A stretch of 64,000 bases of DNA from Labrenzia sp. VG12 (GCF_002237595.1 NZ_CP022529.1:3224001-3288000), one strand, 5' to 3'. Numbered from the stretch's first letter, positions 49,584 to 58,957 are shown. A program made the numbers and translations. The notes: a model not told the origin generated them from the sequence alone.

Positions 49584-50372
49584 TCAGGCGGGGAACTGCC
49601 AGTCCTCGACTGCCGCGGCAATCTTGGAGGCGGTGTCGAGCAGAACCGGGCGCACGTCCATCAGTTGCTCCAGGCTCTTCCGCTGCGTGGATGTGGTCAC
49701 GGACAGCGCCCCGATGGGCCTGCCCTTTGAATTCAGGATCGGCGCGGCAATGCAGATGATGCCCGGCTCGTGCTCCTCCCGGTCGAAGGCGACGCCCTCC
49801 CGGCGGATCCTCTCCAGGTCGGCGCGCAGGGCGGCCTCGGTGCTGAGCGTCGCCGGCGTATAGGCATAGAAGGACTGCTTGCGCAGGACGTGATCGAGTT
49901 CGCCCGGCTCAAGAAAGGCCATCAGCGCCTTGCCGACACCGGTGCAGTAGGCCGGCCCGACCTTGCCGGCCTGCGAGAACATGTCGATGGCATTGAGCGG
50001 ATTGCGCTTGTCGACATAAAGCACCTGGCCGCTGTCGAGCTGCGCCAGGTGAACGGTCTCGCCGGCGGCTTCGGACAGCGCGCTGACAAATGGCCGGGCG
50101 ATCGGCGCGATCGAGCTCTGGCGCCAGGCGGCATGGGCAAGACGCACGAGACGGATGCCGAGCGAATAGGTCTGCTGGCTGTCGTCATAGGCCAGCATGC
50201 CCTGGCTCACCAGGGTCTGCAGCAACCGGTAGAGCGTTGCCTTGGGATGTGTGCTGTCGGCCAGAAGCTCCGAGAAGCGCACGGGCCGGCCGACGGCCGC
50301 CACCCTGTCCAGCACTTCCAACGCCTTTCCGACCGTGCCATCGCCGGTCGCCGGACCCGCCTGTTTGTTCAT
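49584..50372 (-). CDS. IclR-family regulator of galactoside use
   Basis: A 262-residue regulator. The N-terminal winged helix (about 10-75) includes VGKALEVLDRVAAVGRPVRFSELLADSTHPKATLYRLLQ split over two helices, and the C-terminal effector domain has VGPAYCTGVGKALMAFL and GIICIAAPILNSKGRPIGALSV, typical of IclR. ATG 50372 has GGAGG 5 bases upstream. It is divergent from the galactoside binding-protein gene (118-base gap), so it probably controls both directions. The effector is likely galactose or a pathway intermediate. Confidence 0.93.
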   Translation of the reverse strand: MNKQAGPATGDGTVGKALEVLDRVAAVGRPVRFSELLADSTHPKATLYRLLQTLVSQGMLAYDDSQQTYSLGIRLVRLAHAAWRQSSIAPIARPFVSALSEAAGETVHLAQLDSGQVLYVDKRNPLNAIDMFSQAGKVGPAYCTGVGKALMAFLEPGELDHVLRKQSFYAYTPATLSTEAALRADLERIRREGVAFDREEHEPGIICIAAPILNSKGRPIGALSVTTSTQRKSLEQLMDVRPVLLDTASKIAAAVEDWQFPA

Positions 50373-50490
50373 CCATTCCTCCATCGGCCCGTTTCTTGAC
50401 GTCGAACCTGTTGACAACTTAACCCGACGGGATCAAAGTATCAATATACAAAACCAAGTTTCACATAATGGAACCGAAAGGGAGGACACC

Positions 50491-51750
50491 ATGCGTTCCA
50501 TGCTGAAAACGTCCGTAGCGGCATTTGCCATGTTGGCAACCGCGATGGGCGCAGCCAATGCTGACGGCCTGACAGGCAATCTGAAAATCTTCCTCGACAC
50601 GTCGAACCCGGCGCCCCGCGCGACCATGGAAGAGATGATCGCCCAGTTTCAGGAAAAGAACCCGGACCTGACCATCGAGACCACGGTGATCGACCGGGAA
50701 GCCTACAAGACCCAGATCCGCAACTTCCTGACCGCCAATGCGCCGGATGTTGCCACCTGGTATGCAGCGAACCGCATGCGTCCTTACGTGGAAGCCGGCC
50801 TGTTTGAAGACGTGTCCGACCTGTGGGACGGCACCGACCTCGGCGAGAACCTGGCCTCGACGAAAGGCGCAATGACCATTGACGGCAAACAGTGGGGCGT
50901 GCCCTACACCTACTATCAGTGGGGCGTTTACTACCGGAAAGACATCTTCGACGAGCTCGGCCTGTCCGAACCCACCACCTGGGAAGAAGAAAAGGCCAAC
51001 TGCCAGAAGATCATCGATGCCGGCAAGAAATGCTACACGATCGGCACCAAGTTCCTCTGGACCGCCGGCGGCTGGTTCGACTACCTGAACATGCGCACCA
51101 ACGGTTTCGACTTCCACATGGACCTGCTGACCGGCAAGGCCAAGTGGACGTCCGATGAAGTCCGTCAGACGTTTGCCAACTGGCGCGAGCTGATCGACAT
51201 GGGCGCCTTCATCGACAACCACCAGACCTATTCCTGGCAGGAAGCGCTGCCGTTCATGGTCAAGGGCGATGCCGCCGCCTACCTGATGGGCAACTTTGCC
51301 GTCGCCCCGCTGCGTGAGGCAGGCCTTTCCGACGACCAGATCGATTTCTACCAGTTCGTTGAAATCAACCCGGACGTCGAACTGGCGGAAGACGCGCCGA
51401 CGGACACGTTCCACATCCCGGCCAATGCCGAGAACAAGGAAAACGCCCGCGAATTCCTGAAGTTCGTGGCCTCCGCCGACGTCCAGACCTGGATCAACGA
51501 CGGCAAGCACCTCGGCCAGCTGCCGGTGAACTCCAAGTCCTCCGTCGACAACGACAAGTTCCTGGAGCAGGGCTTCGAGATGCTGTCCTCGAACTCCCCG
51601 GGCGGCGTTGCCCAGTTCTTCGACCGGGACGCCCCGGCCGAGATGGCCAAGGTGGCCATGGAAGGCCTGCAGGAATTCATGGTCAAGCCTGACAACCTGG
51701 ACAAGATCCTGGCCCGCCTGGATCGCGCCCAGGAGCGCATCTACAAGTAA
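50491..51750 (+). CDS. Family 1 sugar-binding protein of the galactoside importer
   Basis: A 419-residue periplasmic binding protein with signal peptide 1-24 (ending AANA). The mature part starts LTGNLKIFLDTSNPAPRATMEEMIAQFQEKNPD in the usual family 1 manner. ATG 50491 follows GGGAGGA. It is first in the operon binding protein, two permeases, GH36, SDR, DgoK, DgoA and lactonase. The ligand is inferred to be an alpha-galactoside, or galactosides more generally, from the linked hydrolases. A strong hairpin follows the gene. Confidence 0.93.
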   Translation: MRSMLKTSVAAFAMLATAMGAANADGLTGNLKIFLDTSNPAPRATMEEMIAQFQEKNPDLTIETTVIDREAYKTQIRNFLTANAPDVATWYAANRMRPYVEAGLFEDVSDLWDGTDLGENLASTKGAMTIDGKQWGVPYTYYQWGVYYRKDIFDELGLSEPTTWEEEKANCQKIIDAGKKCYTIGTKFLWTAGGWFDYLNMRTNGFDFHMDLLTGKAKWTSDEVRQTFANWRELIDMGAFIDNHQTYSWQEALPFMVKGDAAAYLMGNFAVAPLREAGLSDDQIDFYQFVEINPDVELAEDAPTDTFHIPANAENKENAREFLKFVASADVQTWINDGKHLGQLPVNSKSSVDNDKFLEQGFEMLSSNSPGGVAQFFDRDAPAEMAKVAMEGLQEFMVKPDNLDKILARLDRAQERIYK

Positions 51751-51768
51751 GCTGCGCAATGCGTAGCC

Positions 51769-51793
51769 GGACGGGGAGCCCTGCTCCCCGTCC
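51769..51793 (+). terminator. Hairpin between galactoside SBP and permease genes
   Basis: A perfect 11-bp stem GGACGGGGAGC/GCTCCCCGTCC with a 3-base loop lies 18 bases past the stop codon. No T-run follows, so it probably stabilises the binding-protein mRNA or gives partial termination inside the operon. Confidence 0.7.
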
Positions 51794-51832
51794 TCCGACC
51801 CGTTCCAGCCGCCGCGCCCAAGAGTTCACGAC

Positions 51833-52750
51833 ATGGCCCAAGCGTCCGTTACCGAGGCCCGCCAGAGTTCCTGGTGGCACCGCAACCAGCAGCAACTGAC
51901 CCCATGGCTGTTCCTGGCGCCCGGGATCCTGTTTTTCCTGTTCTACGTGATCTTTCCGATCTTCCAGTCGTTCAACCTGTCGCTCTACGAGTGGGACGGG
52001 CTCGGCCAGGCGGAATATGTCGGTCTTTACAACTACGAGGAACTCTACTGGGACGATGCGTTCTACACCTCGCTGAAGAACAACGTCATCTGGCTTCTGC
52101 TCTATCTGGCCGCCATTCCGGCGGGCCTGTTCATCGCGCTGTTCCTGAACCAGACAGTGACCGGCATACGGCTCTACAAGTCCCTGTTCTTCTTTCCCTT
52201 CGTGATCTCCCAGGTCGTTGTCGGCCTTGTGTTCACCTGGTTCTACGACCCGACCTTCGGCATCCTGAACGTGCTGCTCGGCGCCGTCGGCCTGCCGCCG
52301 ATCAACGTGCTCGGCGACGAGAACTGGGTCACCGTCGGCATCATCGTCGCGGGCCTGTGGCCGCAGACCGCCTATTGCATGATCCTCTATCTCACCGGTC
52401 TGAACGCCGTAGATCCGGAGCAGATCGAGGCCGGCCGCCTCGACGGTGCCAAGGGCTGGCGCATGCTCTGGTACATCATCGTGCCGCAACTGCGCCCGGC
52501 GACCTTCATCGCCTTCGTCGTCACCATCATCGGCGCGCTGCGCTCCTTCGACCTGATCTCGGTCATGACCAATGGCGGGCCGTTCGGCGCCAGCCGGGTG
52601 CTCTCGTTCTACATGTTCGAGGTCGCGCTGTCCGAATACGGCTTCCGCATGGGCTATGGCGCCGCCATCGCGGTTGTCCTGTTCCTGATCATGCTGGCCT
52701 TCATCGCCTATTTCCTCTGGTCGATGTACAAAGAAGAAAGGGCGCGCTGA
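51833..52750 (+). CDS. Sugar ABC permease, MalF type
   Basis: A 305-residue inner-membrane permease with six segments and the EAA loop EAGRLDGAKGWRMLWYIIVPQL (about 200-221). Unlike the paralogue at 17574 it has no large periplasmic insertion. It pairs with the MalG-type protein whose gene starts one base after this stop. Start ATG 51833. Confidence 0.94.
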   Translation: MAQASVTEARQSSWWHRNQQQLTPWLFLAPGILFFLFYVIFPIFQSFNLSLYEWDGLGQAEYVGLYNYEELYWDDAFYTSLKNNVIWLLLYLAAIPAGLFIALFLNQTVTGIRLYKSLFFFPFVISQVVVGLVFTWFYDPTFGILNVLLGAVGLPPINVLGDENWVTVGIIVAGLWPQTAYCMILYLTGLNAVDPEQIEAGRLDGAKGWRMLWYIIVPQLRPATFIAFVVTIIGALRSFDLISVMTNGGPFGASRVLSFYMFEVALSEYGFRMGYGAAIAVVLFLIMLAFIAYFLWSMYKEERAR

Positions 52751-52751
52751 G

Positions 52752-53600
52752 ATGTTTCCGACACCGATCGAACGCACCTCCCGGTCCTGGCAGGTCACCT
52801 ACCAGGCCCTCCTGCCGCTGGCCCTGATCCTCTGGCTGCTGCCGCTGATCGCCGTCGCGATCTTTTCCGTCAAGCCGGACGCGGACTTCGCCAACGCCAA
52901 CTACTGGGGCTGGCCCTCCTCCTTCGAGGGCTTCACCAATTACGCGCTGGTCTTCACCGGCTCGGACATGCCGCAATATCTCTTGAACTCGTTCAAGATC
53001 ACCATTCCCACGGTGATCGGCGCCGTTGCCCTGTCCTGCATGACCGGGTTTGCGCTCGGCATCTACAAGTTCAAGGCCAATATCTGGATCTTCTTCATGT
53101 TCGTGGCCGGCAACTTCGTGCCGTTCCAGATCCTGATGGTGCCGGTGCGCGATCTCACCCTGCAGATGGGCCTCTACAACACCATCACCGGGCTGGTGCT
53201 GTTCCACATCGCCTTCCAGACCGGCTTCTGCACCCTGTTCATGCGCAACTTCATCCGCGCCCTGCCGTTCGAGCTGATCGAGGCCGCACGGGTCGAGGGC
53301 ATCGCCGAATGGAAGATCTTCTGGTACGTGGTGCTGCCGCTTATGAAGCCGGCCATCGCCGCCCTGTCCGTTCTGATCTTCACCTTTATCTGGAACGACT
53401 ATTTCTGGGCGGTCGTGCTGACCCAGGGCGTCGAGAGCCAGCCCGTCACCGCCGGCATCACCTCGTTCAACGCCCAGTACCGGGCCGCCTACCACCTGAT
53501 GAGCGCCGGCTCCATCGTCGCCGCGCTGCCGCCGGTCGCCATGTTCTTCCTGATGCAGCGGCATTTCATTGCCGGCCTGACCCTGGGAGCCGTGAAGTGA
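52752..53600 (+). CDS. Sugar ABC permease, MalG type
   Basis: A 282-residue inner-membrane permease, normal length for the family, with the EAA loop EAARVEGIAEWKIFWYVVLPLM (about 177-198). It lacks the N-terminal extension of the paralogue at 16345. The stop overlaps the GTG start of the alpha-galactosidase gene, so translation is coupled. Confidence 0.94.
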   Translation: MFPTPIERTSRSWQVTYQALLPLALILWLLPLIAVAIFSVKPDADFANANYWGWPSSFEGFTNYALVFTGSDMPQYLLNSFKITIPTVIGAVALSCMTGFALGIYKFKANIWIFFMFVAGNFVPFQILMVPVRDLTLQMGLYNTITGLVLFHIAFQTGFCTLFMRNFIRALPFELIEAARVEGIAEWKIFWYVVLPLMKPAIAALSVLIFTFIWNDYFWAVVLTQGVESQPVTAGITSFNAQYRAAYHLMSAGSIVAALPPVAMFFLMQRHFIAGLTLGAVK

Positions 53601-55684
53601 TCTGCCAGCCCGTGAAAACCTGGCATCTGGGGGATCAGCACCAGAGCCTGGTGCTGGCCAGCTTTGACAACAGGTTGCCGGAAGCCGTCTATTGGGGCCC
53701 AGCCCTTCCCACAGGCGAGTCCCACAAGACGCTTTCGGCAGCCTCGCTCATGGATGTCACCGGCGGCATGGTCGATAAAAATGCAGCCATCAGCCTGTGC
53801 CCGGAAGCCTCACAGACCTTTCCGGGACAGACCGGCCTGACGGTCCGGAGCCGCGACGGCAACCCGCTGGCGCCGGCCTTCCGATATGAAAGCGAGGCTG
53901 CATCGGAGCACGGCCTGTCCCTTGTCTTTGCCGACAAGGCGCTCGACCTCACTCTTGTTCTCGACCTGACGCTGACGCCGGAAACGTCGCTCCTGAAACT
54001 GCAGACCAGGCTGGAAAGCGCGGACATCGTCCAGGTTGACTGGCTTGCGGCGCCCGTTCTGCCGGTCCCTGCCCATACCGGGGAGATGATCGAGTTTTCC
54101 GGCCGCTGGTGCGCGGAATTCCTGACCCGCCGCCTGCCGTTTGCGCCGGGCGCACGTCTGCGTGACAATCGCAGCGGACGCACGGACCATGCCCATTTCC
54201 CGGGTCTGATCGTCTGCACCCCCGGCACATCCAACACGCAAGGCGAGGCTTTGGCCTTTCATTATGGCTGGTCCGGCGGACACAGGATGGTCGCCGAAGA
54301 ACTTGCCGACGGCCGCCGCCAGGTCCAGTTCGGCCATGCGGGCGGCTCTCAGGCCGCAGGGCGGCATTTCGTGACAGCGCCGCTTTATGCCACCTATTCG
54401 GCAGGCGGTTTCAACGGTGCTGCCATCCGTTTCCAGCGCCATGTCCGGGATGCGGTCGTCAAGGACATGCGCACGCCTCGGCCGGTGCACTACAATTGCT
54501 GGGAAGCGGTCTATTTCGATCACAAGCTCGATGAACTCAAAGCCATTGCCACGCATGCGGCGGGCCTGGGTGCCGAGCGCTTTGTACTGGACGACGGCTG
54601 GTTCGGCCTGAGAGACGACGACACGTCCTCTCTTGGCGACTGGGTCATTGACGGCCGGAAATATCCGGACGGCCTGACCCCGCTGATCGACCATGTCAAA
54701 GCGCTCGGCCTTGAATTCGGTCTCTGGTTCGAACCGGAAATGATCAACGAGGACAGCGACCTTTACCGCGCGCACCCCGACTGGGTGCTCGGCCCGTCCG
54801 ACCAGACCCGGGGCCGGCAGCAGCTGGTGCTCGACATGGCACGCGAGGACGTCCGCACCCATCTGTACGGCCAGATCGCCACCATCCTGCGCGACAATGA
54901 CATCGGCTACATCAAGTGGGACCATAACCGGGTCCTGCCGCTTGTCGATGCCGCCCAGACCGAAGGGGTTTATCAGCTGATCGATCGGCTGCGGGCCAAC
55001 TTCCCGCAGGTCGAAATCGAAAGCTGCGCCTCCGGCGGCGGACGCATTGATTTCGGCATCCTGGAGCGCACCCAGCGGGTCTGGCTGTCAGACAGCAACG
55101 ATGCCCTGGAACGCCAGCGCATCCAGCATGACGCGGCCCTTTATCTACCCGCCGCTGTCACCGGCTCCCATGTCGGACCGCGTCGCTGCCACACGTCCGG
55201 CCGAACGCTGGACATCCGGATCCGCGCCTGGACCGCCGCCCAAAGACACATGGGCTTCGAGATGGACCCGCGCGAACTGACGGAAGACGAAACCGATGTC
55301 CTGCGTGAGGTTACATCCTGGTGGAAAGCCAATCGGGACTGGATGATGCGTGCCGACATCTTGCGCCTCGACAGCTCCGACCCGGCTGTGATTGCCGAAC
55401 AGCAGCTGGCCGAAAACGGCGACCGATTTGCAGTATTTGCGGCCCAGATACGTGCTTCCGACCAGATCCTGCCGCATCCGGTGCGGTTGACGGGGCTGGA
55501 CCCGGCAAGCCTTTACAGGATATCTCTCGCCAATCGCGATCAGGCCCCGCAGCTTTCACGCGGATCGCCTTTCCTGAAAACAGAAGATCTTGAGGTCAGC
55601 GGACAGTATCTGATGTCCCATGGCCTGACGCTGCCCTGGCGGTTCCCGGAAACGATCTGGGTTCTGGAAGGCCAGCGGCTCTGA
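53597..55684 (+). CDS. GH36 alpha-galactosidase
   Basis: A 695-residue cytoplasmic glycosidase that releases galactose from alpha-1,6-galactosides such as melibiose or raffinose-type sugars. The order is beta-sandwich N-domain (about 1-290), catalytic barrel (about 300-610) and C-terminal beta domain. Motifs: FVLDDGWF, FGLWFEPEMI, YIKWDHNR with nucleophile Asp442, ESCASGGGR, and WLSDSNDALERQ (about 496-507) with the acid/base Asp. The GTG start at 53597 overlaps the permease stop (GTGA) and follows GGGAGC. It lacks a signal peptide, matching import before hydrolysis. Confidence 0.95.
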   Translation: MICQPVKTWHLGDQHQSLVLASFDNRLPEAVYWGPALPTGESHKTLSAASLMDVTGGMVDKNAAISLCPEASQTFPGQTGLTVRSRDGNPLAPAFRYESEAASEHGLSLVFADKALDLTLVLDLTLTPETSLLKLQTRLESADIVQVDWLAAPVLPVPAHTGEMIEFSGRWCAEFLTRRLPFAPGARLRDNRSGRTDHAHFPGLIVCTPGTSNTQGEALAFHYGWSGGHRMVAEELADGRRQVQFGHAGGSQAAGRHFVTAPLYATYSAGGFNGAAIRFQRHVRDAVVKDMRTPRPVHYNCWEAVYFDHKLDELKAIATHAAGLGAERFVLDDGWFGLRDDDTSSLGDWVIDGRKYPDGLTPLIDHVKALGLEFGLWFEPEMINEDSDLYRAHPDWVLGPSDQTRGRQQLVLDMAREDVRTHLYGQIATILRDNDIGYIKWDHNRVLPLVDAAQTEGVYQLIDRLRANFPQVEIESCASGGGRIDFGILERTQRVWLSDSNDALERQRIQHDAALYLPAAVTGSHVGPRRCHTSGRTLDIRIRAWTAAQRHMGFEMDPRELTEDETDVLREVTSWWKANRDWMMRADILRLDSSDPAVIAEQQLAENGDRFAVFAAQIRASDQILPHPVRLTGLDPASLYRISLANRDQAPQLSRGSPFLKTEDLEVSGQYLMSHGLTLPWRFPETIWVLEGQRL

Positions 55685-55747
55685 GTGCTGTTGCACTTCG
55701 AATATCAATAGAGCGGCGTTGCCGCCAAACCGAACAGAGGACCGTCC

Positions 55748-56512
55748 ATGTACGCGAATTTTCCGGATCTCAAGGACGCTTCGGTTTTCATCACCGGCGG
55801 CGGCTCCGGCATTGGCGCAGCCCTGACCGACGGCTTTCTCGCCCAGGGGGCGAAGGTCGCCTTCGTGCAGCGCTCCGACGCCTCGGCGTTTTGCGACGAG
55901 ATGGAACAGAAGCACGGCCGTCGGCCGCTTTATCTCCCGTGCGACATCACCGACATGACAGCCCTCAAGGCGTCTCTCGACAAGTCCGCGGCAGCACACG
56001 GTCCGGTGACCGTGCTGGTCAACAATGCGGCCAACGACAAGCGGCACACGACCGAGGAAGTCGACGAGGAATTCTGGGACTGGTCCCAGGCGATCAACCT
56101 GAAAGCCTATTTCTTTGCCTGTCAGCACGTGGTGCCGGGAATGCGGGCCGCCGGCGGCGGCTCGATCGTCAACTTCACCTCGATTTCCTACATGATGGGC
56201 AACGCCGGATATCCGGCCTACACGACCGCGAACTCCGGCATCAATGGCCTGACCCGCAGCCTGGCCCGCGAGTTCGGCCCGGACAACATCCGTGTCAATG
56301 CCATCGCGCCAGGCTGGGTCCTGACCCAGAAACAGAAGGACATGTGGGTGACGCCGGAAGGCCTCGCTGCTCACATCGGCCGCCAGTGTCTGAAGGAAGA
56401 ACTGGCGCCGGAAGACATGATCGATCCGGTGCTGTTCCTGGCCTCCAGGGCCAGCAAGGCCATGACCGGCCAATCCATGGTGGTTGACGGTGGCGTCGTG
56501 GTGACGGGATGA
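55748..56512 (+). CDS. SDR dehydrogenase, probable galactose 1-dehydrogenase, with YxxxN active site
   Basis: A 254-residue classical short-chain dehydrogenase. Cofactor motif TGGGSGIG is at 16-23, NNAA at 92-95, catalytic Ser145 in NFTSIS and Tyr158. The residue four after Tyr is Asn162 (codon AAC) instead of the near-invariant Lys, so the motif reads YTTAN. By closeness to bacterial xylose/arabinose/galactose 1-dehydrogenases and by operon context it would oxidise galactose to galactonolactone. The Lys to Asn change might reduce or alter activity. ATG 55748 lies 63 bases after GH36; DgoK overlaps its stop. Confidence 0.85.
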   Translation: MYANFPDLKDASVFITGGGSGIGAALTDGFLAQGAKVAFVQRSDASAFCDEMEQKHGRRPLYLPCDITDMTALKASLDKSAAAHGPVTVLVNNAANDKRHTTEEVDEEFWDWSQAINLKAYFFACQHVVPGMRAAGGGSIVNFTSISYMMGNAGYPAYTTANSGINGLTRSLAREFGPDNIRVNAIAPGWVLTQKQKDMWVTPEGLAAHIGRQCLKEELAPEDMIDPVLFLASRASKAMTGQSMVVDGGVVVTG

Positions 56513-57429
56513 CAACGGGAACGGAAATTGCTTGGATCGCAGCGGATTGGGGTACGACCAATCTGCGTATCTGGGCGCTTGACGCTGCTGGTGACATACG
56601 CGCGCACCGCCAGTCGGACAGGGGCATGGGCAAGCTCAACAGGGATGGGTTCGAACCGGCCCTGCTGGACCTGATTTCCGACCTTCTTCCCGGAGAAGGC
56701 AGTCTGCCCGTCATCATCTGCGGCATGGCCGGTTCCCGTCAGGGCTGGGCAGAGGCCCCTTACAAGTCCGCGCCTTGTGCACCGCCAACAATTGACGACG
56801 CTACGATCTTATCATCCGACGACGCGCGGCTTGACGTACGCATACTGCCAGGCATCAAGCAGATGGCTCCGCCAGACGTCATGCGCGGCGAGGAAACCCA
56901 GATCGCGGGGTTTCTGGCCGACCACACCGCCTTTTCCGGAACCCTTTGCCTTCCAGGCACACATTCGAAATGGGTCGCCCTGAAGGATGGCCGGGTGGAA
57001 CGCTTCCAGACCTTCATGACCGGCGAAAGCTTCGCCCTTTATTCCGAACACTCGGTCCTGCGTCACGGACTGGCCAGTGGCACTCTCAACATGGATACGT
57101 TCCGGGACGCCGTGGTCAGAACGGTCGAAACGCCCTCCGGGTTTGCGTCCGAGCTGTTCGCCGTACGTGCTGCCGGCCTGATCGCCGGCCAAACACCGGA
57201 AGAGGCCAGCGGCCGCCTGTCCGGGCTTTTGATCGGCGCCGAACTCGCAGCCGTGCGTGACAATTTCAATCTGGACGATGTCGTGCTGCTCGGAAGCGAC
57301 AGGATCGCCACAAGCTATCGCAGCGCCCTTGGCTGTCTCGGCTATCAGGTGCAGATGCTGGATGCCGGCAGCATCACCTTGCGCGGCCTTGCGCTTGCCT
57401 ATTCTTCTTTTTCCAAAGGATCATCATGA
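56509..57429 (+). CDS. dgoK: 2-dehydro-3-deoxygalactonokinase
   Basis: A 306-residue kinase that phosphorylates 2-dehydro-3-deoxygalactonate at O6 in the De Ley-Doudoroff pathway. Motifs: WIAADWGTTNLRIWALD at the N-terminus (phosphate loop of the sugar kinase/actin fold), MAGSRQGWAEAPY, FLPGTHSKWV-like CLPGTHSKWVAL and the C-terminal LLGSDRIATSYRSAL. It overlaps SDR and aldolase genes by 4 bases each. Cytoplasmic. Confidence 0.95.
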   Translation: MTTGTEIAWIAADWGTTNLRIWALDAAGDIRAHRQSDRGMGKLNRDGFEPALLDLISDLLPGEGSLPVIICGMAGSRQGWAEAPYKSAPCAPPTIDDATILSSDDARLDVRILPGIKQMAPPDVMRGEETQIAGFLADHTAFSGTLCLPGTHSKWVALKDGRVERFQTFMTGESFALYSEHSVLRHGLASGTLNMDTFRDAVVRTVETPSGFASELFAVRAAGLIAGQTPEEASGRLSGLLIGAELAAVRDNFNLDDVVLLGSDRIATSYRSALGCLGYQVQMLDAGSITLRGLALAYSSFSKGSS

Positions 57430-58040
57430 GCCGCAATCTGATCGCCATTTTGCGAGGTATTACACCGGACGAAGCACTTCCCGTCACCGAAGCGCTGATC
57501 GACACCGGCATCACCCGCATCGAGGTCCCGCTCAATTCGACCGACCCTCTGAAAAGCATTGGCTCCATGGCTGCGAGCTTCTCCGACCGCGCTGAAATCG
57601 GTGCAGGAACGGTCCTGGAACCTGACCAGGTGAACGACGTCAAGTCCGTTGGCGGCACGTTGATCGTCTCGCCGGACTGCAATCCCGATGTCATTCGCGC
57701 CACCAAGATTTGTGGCATGTCTTCGTTTCCAGGTGTCATGACGCCAACAGAATGCTTCACTGCCCTGCGCAACGGCGCCGACGGACTGAAGTTCTTCCCC
57801 GCGGCCCAGATCGGCCCCGACGGCCTCAAGGCCATGCTGGCGGTCTTGCCGAAGGGAACGCCGACCTACGCAGTCGGCGGTGCCGGCCCAGACAATTTTA
57901 CCGACTGGATCCGTGCCGGCGCCGCCGGTTTCGGCATCGGCACCGCGCTCTACAAGCCCGGTTTCTCGGTCGCGGAGATCAGGAGCCGTGCGGAAACGAT
58001 TGTTGCAGCCTATGATGCGGCGGTTTCTGACAACGGGTGA
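57426..58040 (+). CDS. dgoA: 2-dehydro-3-deoxy-6-phosphogalactonate aldolase
   Basis: A 204-residue class I aldolase that splits KDPGal into pyruvate and glyceraldehyde 3-phosphate. Features: AILRGITPDEA at 7-17, RIEVPL with Glu33, GAGTVL, and the Schiff-base Lys122 in GLKFFPA. It ends the core galactonate branch with DgoK. ATG 57426 overlaps the DgoK stop (ATGA). Confidence 0.95.
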   Translation: MSRNLIAILRGITPDEALPVTEALIDTGITRIEVPLNSTDPLKSIGSMAASFSDRAEIGAGTVLEPDQVNDVKSVGGTLIVSPDCNPDVIRATKICGMSSFPGVMTPTECFTALRNGADGLKFFPAAQIGPDGLKAMLAVLPKGTPTYAVGGAGPDNFTDWIRAGAAGFGIGTALYKPGFSVAEIRSRAETIVAAYDAAVSDNG

Positions 58041-58885
58041 CTTTCATGACCAGGGTATTTGATGACCGCCGGTGCACTCTTGGCGAGGGACCGCTTTGGC
58101 ATCCCGAGCGCCAACAGATGTTCTGGTTCGACATTTTGAACCGGCAATTGCTGTCCCGTGAGGGTGACACACCGCTGGTCTGGCAGTTCGACGAATATGT
58201 GTCGGCCGCAGGCTGGGTGAACCGGTCCGAATTGATGATTGCCAGCCAAAGCAAGCTGTTCCTGTTCAATCTCGACACGGGTGCTTCGGAAAAGCTCTGC
58301 GACCTGGAAGCCGACAACCCGGTCACCCGATCAAATGATGGCCGGGCGGATCCGAAAGGGGGCTTCTGGATCGGCACCATGGGCATCAACGCCGAAAAGG
58401 GCGCCGGCGCGATCTACCGCTTCCAGCACGGCCAGCTCCACAAGCTGTTTGGAGACATCACCATTTCCAACGCCATCTGCTTTGCCCCGGACGGTGAGAC
58501 CGCCTATTTCGCCGATACGGAAACGCAGGTCATCCAGAAGGTCGCGCTTGACGATGCCGGCTGGCCGACAGGCAGCCCCGAACCTTTCGTGGATCTGAGC
58601 GCAGAGAATCTCAATCCGGATGGGGCCGTTGTCGACGCAGACGGGTGTCTCTGGAACGCCCAGTGGGGTGCGAGCCGGGTCGCCCGCTACACCCCCGACG
58701 GCCGCTTTGTCGATGCCGTTTCCTTGCCGGGCAAACAGGCGACCTGCCCAGCCTTTGGCGGAAGTGACCTAACGTCGCTCTTTTCCACGACGGCCGCCGA
58801 CGGCCTTTCCGGGGAGGAGGAAGGCAGGACCTATGTCGCAGAAGTCGGCGCCAAGGGCCAGAACGAGCACCGTGTGGCGCTTTAG
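58037..58885 (+). CDS. SMP-30/gluconolactonase family lactonase
   Basis: A 282-residue six-bladed beta-propeller lactonase (279 residues if ATG 58046 is used; the GTG at 58037 overlaps the DgoA stop). The metal-binding Glu lies in LGEGPLWHP (about 15-23), further ligands in SNDGRADPKGGFWIGTM and in LNPDGAVVDADGCLWNAQWG. In this operon it most likely hydrolyses galactonolactone, the product of the SDR, to galactonate. Galactonate dehydratase, needed next, is not found in the window. Confidence 0.92.
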   Translation: MTFMTRVFDDRRCTLGEGPLWHPERQQMFWFDILNRQLLSREGDTPLVWQFDEYVSAAGWVNRSELMIASQSKLFLFNLDTGASEKLCDLEADNPVTRSNDGRADPKGGFWIGTMGINAEKGAGAIYRFQHGQLHKLFGDITISNAICFAPDGETAYFADTETQVIQKVALDDAGWPTGSPEPFVDLSAENLNPDGAVVDADGCLWNAQWGASRVARYTPDGRFVDAVSLPGKQATCPAFGGSDLTSLFSTTAADGLSGEEEGRTYVAEVGAKGQNEHRVAL

Positions 58886-58910
58886 GACCGACACCTTATC
58901 CCATACCATT

Positions 58911-58957
58911 GCCGTTCCGGACGGAGCGTAGCGAAGTTTCGGAACCCAGGCCTCCTG
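58911..58957. repeat. Degenerate family B repeat, copy 4
   Basis: GTTCCGGACGGAGCGTAGCG with AAGTTTCGGAACCCAGG and CCTCCTGG keeps the layout of the GCGCAGCGAAGACCCGGGACCCAGGAGTCCTGG part of the full copy at 61744, including CCCAGG. An imperfect hairpin TTCCCTG/CAGGGAA follows at about 59004-59023. It lies between the lactonase and GH42 genes. Confidence 0.55.

Noticed and set aside
50410..50460. TTGACA and AT-rich stretch upstream of the galactoside binding protein as an exact promoter
   Set aside because: TTGACA is present but I could not place a convincing -10 at 16-18 bases, nor a clear IclR palindrome, so I do not list it as a feature.
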